A stretch of DNA of 32,592 bases from Thamnocephalis sphaerospora (taxonomy: Eukaryota > Zoopagomycota > Zoopagomycetes > Zoopagales > Sigmoideomycetaceae): the NCBI GenBank assembly GCA_003614735.1, contig KZ992546.1:1-32592 (forward strand), in the 5' to 3' direction. Position 1 is the stretch's first letter, and every line of letters begins with the position of its first letter. The position numbers were made by a program, and so were the translations under genes. The notes under the pieces are model-generated. The model had not been told where the DNA came from. It made no database searches and saw only the letters and a program-made list of their open reading frames with translations. Below are positions 19,168 to 28,402 of the stretch, piece after piece.

Positions 19168-21014
19168 ATGGCGGACGCGGCTTTGGATAAGGCGCCAGCA
19201 GCGCCTCAGCGCTTGGCAGCTACGGCATGGCCTCTGCCGCACATTGAGCTGACACGCCACAATCTTACCGGCTACACGGACGAAATTGCCAGCCTCATTC
19301 GCGGCGCGTCTTATGTCGCTGTCGACTGCGAATTCACGGGACTAGGCCTTGCACGCAAAAACACGCGTGCTTCGTGAGTGGCGCTATCTGTGTCTAAACA
19401 GTGCGTCTTGACTGGCTTACGCTGTGAACGGGCCCAACTAGCAATATCGAGGATCGCTATGTGGCACTGCGCGAACTGGTATCGACACACGCGCTGGTCG
19501 CCATTGGACTCTCCATATTCTCACAGCAGCCGACCAAAGGAGAGCGTGCTACCACGTACAGTGTGTGCAACATTCAGCTACTGCTTAGTTGCATGGTAAG
19601 CGCCCGGCTGTAATGGACACTATGCCCGTGCTGACGAACTGCATTGGCCTAGCGCGACTACACTGTGAGCCCAGAGAGTATGCGGTTTCTGATCGACAAC
19701 GGCTATGACCTGAACCGCCTAGTTCGCGACGGTATTCCATATCAGCCTGCGGACAGCTTGTCTGTAAGCAGACTGCAGAATATCCTCGGCAAGACCACAA
19801 TACTAACGGACGACGCCTGTGGTAACCAGCCATCATCCACTGCGCCACCCCTTGCAGACACTGCCGCCTCACTGAGACATCTTATGGGCACACTGATCAC
19901 AGCCGGTCGGCCGCTCATCGTGCACAACGGCTGGCTGGATCTGCTGTTTCTGTATCATTCCTTCCATGCGCCATTGCCTGCAAAGCTAGGCTCGTTTGTA
20001 GCCGACATGTGCGAAATGTTTCCGGCTGGCGTGTGGGACACAAAGTACACTGCCGACTACATTGCACGAGAGCCAGCTTCGTTTCTTGCTCTCTTGTTTC
20101 GAAAGAGCGAACGAGAGCAAGAACGACGGCGTCTTGCCACAGCCAGCACGCAATCATACATCCAGTGTCTCACGTACATGCCTACACCACGTAGACGACT
20201 ATCAAGCACAGATGCAACCGCACGTACAAACCTATCCAGTCAGCCAGCCAACGCTCAGCAGGGTCGCGCAATCTACTGCGAACAGTATGCGGTAGGCGTG
20301 AAAAGTGATAGCAGAGCATGTAGATATCTAGCTAACCCCGGCTATCACCATGCAATGTGGGTTTAGAGTCATGGACACTGTCCGCTGGGCCGCCAATGCC
20401 CACTTTCACACTCACTTGACATCATTCTAGACGCACAAGAACAACGTGGACGCAGTCGACGAGATGGCTCATCCAAGCAGCCCAGTAGTAATGCACAGGA
20501 AGTAAATGATGCACATGAGGAGGAAAGCGGGCCAAAACGAAAGCGAGGCCGTCGTGGTGGAAAGCGGCGACGCGTTGATGGCGGCGACCTGGCCAAGGCT
20601 GTGGATGCGCTTTCTGTGCACAGTCAGCCTGCCAAAGAGTCTGACAAACAGGCGGCGCCTTCTGCTGAGCCGATATCGTCTGCTGAACTGTCCGAGGCAT
20701 CGAACGCATGTACGACCTGCATGCAACCTTTGCCGGCAGCAACATCCTCGATCAGATCCCAGGCCCAAGATCCCAGCACAGGCTACCATGCCGCGTACTT
20801 TGACGCGTACATGACCGGTTTTCTGCATGCCGCCCAGCGTCTAACGCAGCAGGAGGCGGGCGACACCGACGAGACACAGCTGCGTGCTGCGTTGGGTGAT
20901 CGACTTTACCTTATTGGCAAGAACATGCCGCTACAGCTGCGACAGAGCGCGTTTGCGCGCACCTCAGATGGCCATCGACAACGAATGCAGGAGCTGGGCG
21001 TGTCGCGCAACTAA
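19168..21014 (+). CDS. TOE1: TOE1-type CAF1-family 3' exoribonuclease with CCCH zinc finger
   Basis: TOE1 is a nuclear/Cajal-body DEDD deadenylase that trims 3' tails of snRNAs and other small RNAs. Exons: 19168-19373, 19442-19595, 19653-20291, 20367-21014; 548 aa. Catalytic signatures are VAVDCEFTGLG (D53, E55), HNGWLDLLFLY (D216) and GVWDTKYTADY (D249). TOE1-specific blocks include DYTVSPESMRFLIDNGYDLN, VADMCEMFPAG and, near the C-terminus, YFDAYMTGFLHAAQ with LYLIGKNMPL. A complete CCCH finger, C329-x8-C338-x5-C344-x3-H348, spans the exon 3/4 junction, and a strongly basic KRKRGRRGGKRRR nuclear signal follows. Joining at 20291/20367 was chosen because it alone rebuilds the finger; the intron there contains a CTAAC branch site. 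All key residues are present, so activity is expected. Confidence 0.93.
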
Positions 21015-21494
21015 AATACATGGTCATTGCCGCCGAGTTTACACTGCGCGGCGGCAGGCCTGTCAATCCATCTAATGCAAGCGTGCGCTTTTAATGATAC
21101 TAAATTCTGGGTCGCATCAGCTAAAGCCAGCTGCGCGAAAGAACACCGCGCCACGCGCCTCATTCAGCACACGCACGCACATTCGATGGTCCCATCGGTC
21201 ACCTGCCGACAACCGCGGCAATCAGAGGCACATTGCCTAGCACGTAGAATAAGAGTGCGTGTATAAGTGCGGATGCGCGAGTGCGCGTGCGCATGGCGCA
21301 GACGCGAGCAAAGAAAATTGCAGAAGGAAGAAACACGAGTGGTAGCGCGGCAATGGTGGAGGCGCAGCGGCGCTAGCGGCCGCCACACACAAAGAAAGAA
21401 ACGGCGACAAGAGGAAAGAGCAGTGCCCGGCAAACAGGGAATGCAACGCGGACTGGCAGGCGGCGGCCGACAGCGGCAATAGCGTTAGGTAGGC
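21015..21494. other. Convergent intergenic region between TOE1 and NOP58
   Basis: This 480-base region separates the 3' ends of TOE1 (plus) and NOP58 (minus). The part from about 21260 to 21480 is purine-rich on the plus strand, so the NOP58 3' trailer is pyrimidine-rich. No gene was seen. Confidence 0.6.
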
Positions 21495-23561
21495 TTACTC
21501 GCTCTTGGACTTCTTTTTCTTCTTCTTGTCCTTCTTCTCCGACACATCCTCCATCTCCACATCCTCGTCCTCCCGCGGCCGCTTCTCCTTCTTTTCCTTC
21601 TTTTCCTTCTTCTCCTTCTTTTCCTTCTTCTCCTTCTTCTCCTTCTTCTCCTTCTTCTCGTCCGTGTCCACCTCCATGGCCGCCGAGGACTTGGTCGTGT
21701 TGGCGGTAAAGTCGGTGGTGGCATTGTAGCCGGCCGAGTGCTTCGGCTCAAACTTCTGCTGCTGCGGCCGCAGGTTCTTAGCACCCTTGCTCGTCAGCTG
21801 GACACCCTCAAGCTGGCGCAGACGAGCGTCGATCTTGGCGCGCGCCTCCAGACCCACAGTCGGGTTCTCCTCCTCGCCGAGCGCATCCACACGCGCGGCA
21901 ATCGAGCTCTTGGTCGCAACCATGCGGGCAATCTGTAGCACGTGCGCCACATGTAAATAAAACGTTGCCGACACCGACACTAGCCAGTCGCGCAGTACCC
22001 ACCTTGCCCTTCATCTTGGGGGCAGCCTGACCGACCAGGCTAGCATGGAAGATCAGACCGTACTTGGGCGTGTCGTGCTTGGTCTTGAGGGCACGGAAGA
22101 GCGCCTTCTCCGCGCCGAGGATCTGCACGGTCGATGCCGGGTGCTTGGCCAGGTTCATCAGCGAGCCGGCGTGGGAGATGAGGCGAGCGCCAACCAGCTC
22201 GCCCACGATCGTGGTCAGGTTGGGCGCGATCGCGTTCATGCGGTTCTTCAGGTACTCGTACAGCTGAGTGCGGTACTCGGTGATCGAGATGACCTGGTCG
22301 CAGAGGTGGGTAATGTTCTCGATATCCTCCTCGCTGATCTGTTGTCATCAGTGCATTAGCAAGCGTGGCAAAACGGACACAGCTGCTGCCTCGGCAAAGG
22401 CGCATGCGCTGCCGTTGACGGACACCTACCTCAGTACCCATGGAGATCTCGGCGGCATCCTTGACCTCCTTCTCCAGCTCCTCGGGCAGGATATCCGACA
22501 GATCCGTCGTCTGGGCGTTGGTGCGCACACCTGCACAAAACAGCGTTGGTCAATACCCGTCTATACATGGCACACGACACCAGGCTCACGCAAACCGCCT
22601 GCACATGCTCTGCTCCCAATACAGCCCGCCACCTACCCATCGTCTTGACGATCTTGGCGTACGCCATGTTGTCGACGATGATCTTGGTCATCTCCGGGAA
22701 GTGCCAGCCGTACCATTCCTTGACGCGCATGGCATAGGTGTTGAGCTCCTTGTCGAGATCGTCCAGCAACGCGATGGCCTGCACAATCATCGTGTCGACC
22801 TTGTCGGGCGAGAACTTGAGCTTGTAGCGCGACAGCGAGTGCGACAGACCGAGCGCCATGGCGTTCATGTCCGCCGACGGGAAGCCGGACAGCAGCGACT
22901 CGAGCTGGCCACGGATGCCGCGGAACAGCTCGAGCACCGAGCTGTCGGACGCCACCTTGATGTTGAGCTTCTTGGCAATCGCACCACCTAGCGCAAACAC
23001 ACGCGTAAGCAACCGCAATCGCAAGCCAAAGCAGTGTCCGACGGCCACCGCAAGTCAACAACGCAGACACGCACCAAGCTTGGCATCACCAACAGCCAGC
23101 GACTCCTTCTTCATCTCCTTCTCGGAGATCTCCTTCGTGAGGAACTCCTTGAGCTCCTTGGACAGCTTTCCCTCCACGATCGCCGTCACCGCCGACAGAG
23201 CCTCAATGGTGTTTTCAAACTTTTGGAAAGCCTTGAGCTTGATGCTATGGTGGAGCGACCGTAGCCACGTGTACGCGTCAGTATATGCACCAGTGCGCAG
23301 AGATGCCCCGTTCCACAGCAACGCTCGCCGCTGCTGCCCGTCTCTAGCTGGATAACGTGCTGAACTGGCCTGCATCAACACGCCACCCAAGCACGCCTTT
23401 TACGTCCGCCTGCATATGCAGGGCAGACTGGGTACGCACGTCTGATTGGCCGCATCTGGAGAAGCAAACGACTTGTACAGGTCATCGGGGTTCTTCAGCT
23501 TTCCGTCGTCCAGCAGCTTGAACAGGGCATAGCCCGCGGGCGTCTCGAAAAGGACAAGCAT
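21495..23561 (-). CDS. NOP58: Nucleolar protein NOP58, box C/D snoRNP core
   Basis: NOP58 pairs with NOP56 and fibrillarin in the box C/D snoRNP that guides 2'-O-methylation and pre-rRNA processing in the nucleolus. Exons on the minus strand: 23561-23440, 23244-23075, 22987-22637, 22530-22430, 22338-22003, 21932-21495; 505 aa, matching the family. [17 protein letters not shown] starts the NOP5 N-terminal domain; [20 protein letters not shown] and [10 protein letters not shown] lie in the coiled-coil/NOSIC part; the Nop domain carries [20 protein letters not shown] and [12 protein letters not shown] followed by [14 protein letters not shown]. The C-terminal tail has eight KKE units (453-476) and a [13 protein letters not shown] end, the usual nucleolar basic tail. 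The first intron (23245-23439, 195 bases) is the longest. The start is shared in form with yeast and animal NOP58, not NOP56. Confidence 0.95.
21588..21659 (-). repeat. Eight-unit KKE-encoding repeat in NOP58
   Basis: The nine-base units AAG-AAG-GAG/GAA are repeated eight times on the coding strand (TTC/CTC triplets on plus). KKE/D repeats are a known feature of NOP56/NOP58 tails. Near-identical codons suggest the copy number can vary by slippage. Confidence 0.85.
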
Positions 23562-23959
23562 GACGGCAGGAATGCGCGTAGGCAAGGATCAACGCGTGGT
23601 CGTGATCAAAAAGTGCGTGAATCGCTCGCGACAACAACGGTCGGGCGGAAAGCGCAGAAAGGAGGAGGAGTAGGAGGAGGAGAAAGGCACGGTGATGGAC
23701 GGCGCGAGTGACCGGGGGAGAGCAACGGCGTGCGGGCGGCGACTGCAAGAAAAGGTCGAAGAGAAAAAAAGAAAAATGGCAACTGTCCACCGCAGGAAAG
23801 CACGCCAGTACACGCTGGAGCCGCCTCGGCCCAGGACAGACTGGCGGAAGGGCAGTTTCTCGCCATTTGCCAGTTCCCAGCGCATAAATCGCGTCACGCG
23901 GCTGTCGTGCATCTCACACCTTACTCCGCCAACGCTGCTTCTCATAGCCACTTGCCAAC
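23562..23959. promoter_or_regulatory. Shared divergent promoter region of NOP58 and the Mpv17-like gene
   Basis: This 398-base region lies between the start codons of NOP58 (minus) and the Mpv17-like protein (plus), so both promoters must be here. It includes a purine-rich stretch on the plus strand at about 23655-23700 (GGAGGAGGAG) and another at 23755-23776. No specific factor site was assigned. No exon was found. Confidence 0.6.
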
Positions 23960-24734
23960 ATGTCTGCCACCAAGGCCATGGCGCCTGCCAGCCGCACCGC
24001 ACTGCTTCTCTCGCGCTATCTGCGGGCCCTACAGCTGCACCCGCTGCGCACCAAGGCACTGACCGCCGCCGTGCTGAATGGACTCCAGGAGTTGCTGGCT
24101 CAGCTTATATCTCGCTATGTCATACGTCGCCGGCAGACTGCCAAACAACTAGCTGGCAGCGACAAGACAAACCGCCTGTCGCCCCTGCCGGTGGATACGC
24201 GCGTCATCAAGATGGCGCTTTACGGTGGGTACAGCATGGGCGCAGTAGGATGAGGCTTGTGCCGTGGCTAATGCATGACTGGACGCTTACAGGCTTCCTG
24301 GTCAACGGACCACTCAACCATATGCTCTATGACATACTGGCACGCGTGTTTGCCGGCCGCAGCGGATTCAAGTACACGCTGGCCCAGCTGCTGGCGGCCA
24401 ACCTGTGTATCAGCCCAATCATGAACAGCGGTAAGTCATGGGAAGATAGCCACCCGGACGTTCCACGCCATCCTGATGTGCGTATGTGTGTCACACAGTC
24501 TATCTGTCCGCCATGGAGGTGATTGCGGGGCGTGCGCATCCCGCACAAATCAAGCTGGCGCTACAGCAGCGTTTACTGCCGATGATGCGTATTAGCTGGG
24601 TACTCTCGCCGGCCATCCAGCTGTCGGCGTATAGCTATCTTCCGCAGGCGCTCTGGGTGCCCTATTTCAACTTTTCCAGCTTCCTGTTTGGAACGTACAT
24701 CAATGCTGTGGCCAAAATCCACGCGCACAAGTAA
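23960..24734 (+). CDS. Mpv17/PMP22-family membrane protein, PXMP2-like
   Basis: Members are small four-helix proteins of the peroxisomal (PXMP2/PMP22) or mitochondrial inner membrane (Mpv17, Sym1). Exons: 23960-24224, 24293-24430, 24499-24734; 212 aa. The N-terminus LLSRYLRALQLHPLRTKALT followed by LNGLQELLAQLI is the family start (Y-L-x-x-L-x-x-x-P-x-x-T-K-A). GFLVNGPLNHMLYD follows, and the C-terminal family signature reads WVPYFNFSSFLFGTYINAVAK after RISWVLSPAIQLSAYSYLP. The first residues and loop spacing look closer to PXMP2 than to Mpv17 proper, so peroxisomal location is favoured but not proved. Both introns are 68 bases with good splice sites. The start is the first ATG; a second at codon 7 is possible. 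Confidence 0.85.
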
Positions 24735-24869
24735 TCCCGGTGCTTCTTCTATTGCGACCATGCGGGGTATGATCACTTGACTTGGCTCCAACCATAGGCA
24801 CGCGGGCTACGACTGTGAGAGCCCGATAATAATACCGACGCCTTGTTTATCTTCATTTGGCAGCTGGTG

Positions 24870-26230
24870 CTAATTTGTCGCATGTCCACCGTCGCCGTCT
24901 TGGTCGTCTTCACTGTCGTCGCAGAGTCCGCTCTCATGCTCGGCACGCCGCAGAGCGCGACTCACGCCACGCACCATCATCAGGTAGGCGTAGGCAGCAC
25001 CATAATCCATATCATACCACCAGTTAACTGCCACCGTGCGACCCTCCTGCTGAACATGGTGGAACCACATGGCCGGTAGATAGAGCATGTCGCCCGGCTC
25101 AACGCGCACCGTCAAGGGTCTGGCATTGGCATAGCGTGGAAAACGCTCCAGATCAGGCCGTGTGGGATCCACTGGAATCCAGGGCACCCGCTGGGGCGGC
25201 GTGGTCGGCTCTAGAGCAAGCGTGTCTGCACGATAGCAAGCATGCTCATAGTCGCGTTCGTACAAGCACGGCTGAGTAGTAGGCGGCAGGAGGGTAAACA
25301 CTTTGGCACCCGTCATAACAGCATACAAGTTTTCGTAAGGATCCTTGTGGAGTGAAGTGACGGAACGGCCTGTGCCCATCCAGAAATTGACCGCATCCGG
25401 CTCCTTGCCTAGTCAGACTATCATCAGCGTTACGTGCCATTCAGCGTCCTATGACGCTCACCTACCAAGTGCCTCGGTAGCAAAGTCAACGCTGGCCGGC
25501 ACATCAGCCGCCAGAGGTGCAAATTCGCCTGCTAGATTGCCATTCTGCGACTGTACATAATGGACGCCCGGATACTGTTGGCGCAGTCGAGCCCACCATG
25601 CCTGCACGGCCATTTCATCTTCCACCGCCCGATCAACATCAGCGGCGGTGGGATCCTGTGGGTCACGGTGCAGCGTATCCAGCTGCACTTGATCGAGCCG
25701 ACCATCGGCCACCAGCTCGGCACGCATCACGCCCATAAAATCGCGTAGACGCATCGGCCGCTCGGCCGGCTCTGCAAACCAGCGATCCTCCACCACTGCA
25801 TCTGCATAGCCGTGAGGTGTAGCGGCCACTGTGACGACCGTGTCGGCGCCAAGCGTGTTGGCCAGATAGGCATCACTGCGCCAGCGCTGCATAGCCGGCC
25901 AACCGTGCGTCGCATCTATACACAAGCGCAAATAAGCGATAGGTACTGAGCCTGTAGCGCGGGCGGCTAGCCCACTGCTGTGCGCCTACTTTTCACGAGC
26001 GCCGGCCGGTTGGCGGCCACCAGTCGGTAAAACTCGAGGGGCGTAGGCGGCCCATCCAGGACCAGCACGCTCTCAGTGCCGGCCAGCTCTGCCCGCCGCA
26101 TATCGGCCATCGCATGAGCGGCGAGAAAAGGGCCGGTTCTAGCTCCCAAGTGCTGGCGCTTACCCTGGCCATTGACGACCAGCTCTTGCAAACAGGCGTG
26201 CAACTGGCGACGGAGGCGTTGGTCGGCCAT
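24870..26230 (-). CDS. JMJD7: JMJD7-like JmjC 2-oxoglutarate/Fe(II) lysyl hydroxylase
   Basis: Human JMJD7 hydroxylates a lysine in the DRG1/DRG2 GTPases (with a disputed protease role). Exons on the minus strand: 26230-25990, 25915-25466, 25408-24870; 409 aa. Family blocks are PPTPLEFYRLVAANRPALVK then NATHGWPAMQRW, TPHGYADAVVEDRWF, PDAVNFWMGTGRSVTSLHKD followed by PYENLYAV, VPWIPVDPTRPDLERFPRY, and GDMLYLPAMWFHHVQQ. The iron ligands are visible as H251-x-D253 and a histidine at 347/348. Compared with the human protein (about 316 aa) there is an insert of about 50 residues (about 155-205), rich in D, E and R, before the conserved GVHYVQSQN, and an acidic C-terminal tail. The start is the ATG at 26230, 155 bases from the divergent zinc-finger gene. 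Introns are 74 and 57 bases. Confidence 0.92.
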
Positions 26231-26385
26231 CACCGTGGCGGAACACGAGAAGAAGAAAAAAGCAAAGCGCGTGCCGCATTCCTAGTCACCCCTACCTCGC
26301 ATTCCTCTTCTTGTCGCGCGATCCGCCCCGTGTGTGCGGCTTTGTCGTGTTACCTACGCATCAGCTACGTTTTGATTGTGTCGTC
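26231..26385. promoter_or_regulatory. Short divergent promoter region between JMJD7 and the PARP-finger gene
   Basis: Only 155 bases separate the two start codons, so the promoters must overlap and co-regulation is possible. The part near 26280-26320 is C/T-rich on the plus strand. No specific site was assigned. Confidence 0.6.
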
Positions 26386-27352
26386 ATGCCAGAGCAGAAG
26401 CGAAAGCGTCCGACTGAAGCCAGTGGCGGTGCGGCCAAGAAAAAGATTGCGCGGACAACCACAGCCAAGCCACGCGCACCAGTCGCACGCAAGGCAGCGT
26501 CTTCTGCGTCGGCTGTATCGGCTCAGTCCCTATCGGCGGCTGCGGCGGCCGCACGAGCGACCAAGCCTGCGGCCAAGAAGCGCCCTGCTCGTCCCGCACG
26601 CGCCAAACCAACCAAGACGAAATCTGCTGCTAAACCAACCAGCGCAAAGCCATCGACAGATGCGGAGGCACGGTCATCGCAGCGTTCCAAGCGTCGTCCG
26701 GAGGTGGCATCAGGTTCCTCGGTCGCAGACCCGGAAGCAACGCCAAACAGCGTGACCGAGAAGGGTGATGCAGCCGCAGCCGCAGCAGCTCATCCGCTCG
26801 TCACCTATGCCATCGACACGTCTGACACAGCTCGCGAACGTTGCGCAATGTGTCGCAAAAACATCCCCAAGGGAGCGCTGCGATTTGGCCGCCTGACCCG
26901 TGCAGACCGACGTACCAAGAAACGCGATGCACAGACCGAGTGGTGGCATCAGGCCTGCTTTGCAGTGAGTACACCGGATGATCGACCGAAATAGCGCGCA
27001 CACGCGTACGTTGTGTGCCTGCGAATGCTTACGACCATGTGACACATACCGCCAGGTACCGGTAGCGCTAGTGCATCTGCCACCGGAACAGATACGCGGC
27101 TGGTCATCGCTCACCGACAAGGAACAGCGGCGTGTGCGTGAACTGCTGGCAGCCGGTGAAGGCGCCACTTTCCGCTCGGTCGCCGCCGCCGCTGCTGCTG
27201 CTGCCAAGGCCGCTGCCGAAGCGGTAGCAGAAGCCGCGGTTGTCAAGTCAGCTCGGACCAAGCCGCATTCTGCTGAACAGGCGCCCGTCCATACTGGCCC
27301 TCTAGCGGCAAATGGCGTGACACCATCGGGCGAGCATGTTCGCTTTGACTAG
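26386..27352 (+). CDS. PARP-type zinc-finger protein with histone-H1-like basic tail
   Basis: Exons are 26386-26964 and 27056-27352; 291 aa. Residues 1-125 are rich in K, R, A, P and S with KPAAKKRPARPARAKPTKTK, resembling histone H1 tails or AT-hook-like DNA binders. A PARP-type finger follows: C153-x2-C156 in RERCAMCRKNIPKGALRFG, then WWHQACF giving H188-x2-C191, matching the zf-PARP C-C-H-C pattern and the W-x-H-x2-C-F end. After the intron, VHLPPEQIRGWSSLTDKEQR completes the finger's C-terminal helices. The rest is Ala-rich. There is no catalytic PARP, ligase or BRCT domain. In PARP1 and DNA ligase III this finger senses DNA breaks. A chromatin or DNA-end-binding role is inferred. The first in-frame ATG is used. 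Confidence 0.85.
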
Positions 27353-28402
27353 CTTGACGCCACGTGAAGTAGGCTGCCACGTTGAGCTTGTCCAAGGTTG
27401 ATGATGTGGCGTATGTGTGTGTGTGTATTTGCATGTCCTGAATGCTTGGCTATAGTTTCATGGTCAGCTTGCGTTTATTTTTGGTAATGCATGGGATTGG
27501 TGGGTCATAGCACCCGATGCTATTATTGGAGATCCACTCATTCTCCCATCGCCACCCATAAGCCTACTGGTTGGTGCCTATCCTGCGACAATGCAAAGCT
27601 ACCGTTGCCTACCAAGCCAGGCGGAGGCCAGAGCAGGTTACTAGCGCTGCTACGGCCGAGGCTACCATGGCCAGCTACGCAGCGGATGCGCAGCTGCACC
27701 ACCGTGCCGATCCGCAGTGGGCAGCGGATGCATGACGTATGAGCTGGAAATGGATGGCGGCCGATTTGGCCGGTGGTCACACAGCCACAGGCGGTCCGCT
27801 AAAAGAAGCAAAGGTACAGAAGAAAGACGATGCTGGGACCAAATGAGCGTATAATAGGCGACACCCAACGACAGCCCGCAAAGGGCCCAGCCTGCTTGCA
27901 TGTTGGCTCCCCTTGCTTCGCATTTCCTACTCCTCCGCACGTCTCATCTTTCCACTCGCTTCTCCTTGTCGTACATCACCGCATCTCGCATACGCCGCCG
28001 TCAATAAGACCACTGTGCATTTCCTTATTGCGGCCGGCCACGTTCCCTTGCATCCGTGCTGTCGTCGTTGCTGCTTCTACGCGCTACGGCGTCCACCTTT
28101 ATCCTGCATCGCTTCCTCGCTTTCTCTCTATCCATTGCCGCTTCTTTATCGCCATCATTTAGCCCGTGGGCGGCTGTCTCTACCTGCGCTCAGCCTGTCG
28201 CTTGAGCCATCATCATCATCATCGCCGTCTAGTAGTGGTAGTAGTATACGGCTTTGCCTCCATCTGCAGCTTATCCAAGCTTGTGTGCCTGTATATTCCG
28301 TATACTTGCCTCTGCCGCATAGGATCCTCTCTCCGTTTTATTTCACCACCCATGCATTCACTCTCTTGCGCATCATCGCCATCGGCAGCATCTCCTCGGC
28401 CA
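27353..28402. other. Intergenic region before the first membrane-sensor-like gene
   Basis: This is about 1 kb between two plus-strand genes. It holds a short GT run at about 27413-27426, and from about 27905 to 28350 a C/T-rich stretch that looks like a 5' leader. The frame of the next gene is open from 28166, but codons upstream of 28352 include a His run and long Val run and are probably untranslated. No gene was seen. Confidence 0.55.

Noticed and set aside
28166-28402. N-terminal extension of the signal-peptide membrane protein from 28166
   Set aside because: The extension begins without ATG, contains His5 and Val5 runs from simple sequence, and would bury the signal peptide.
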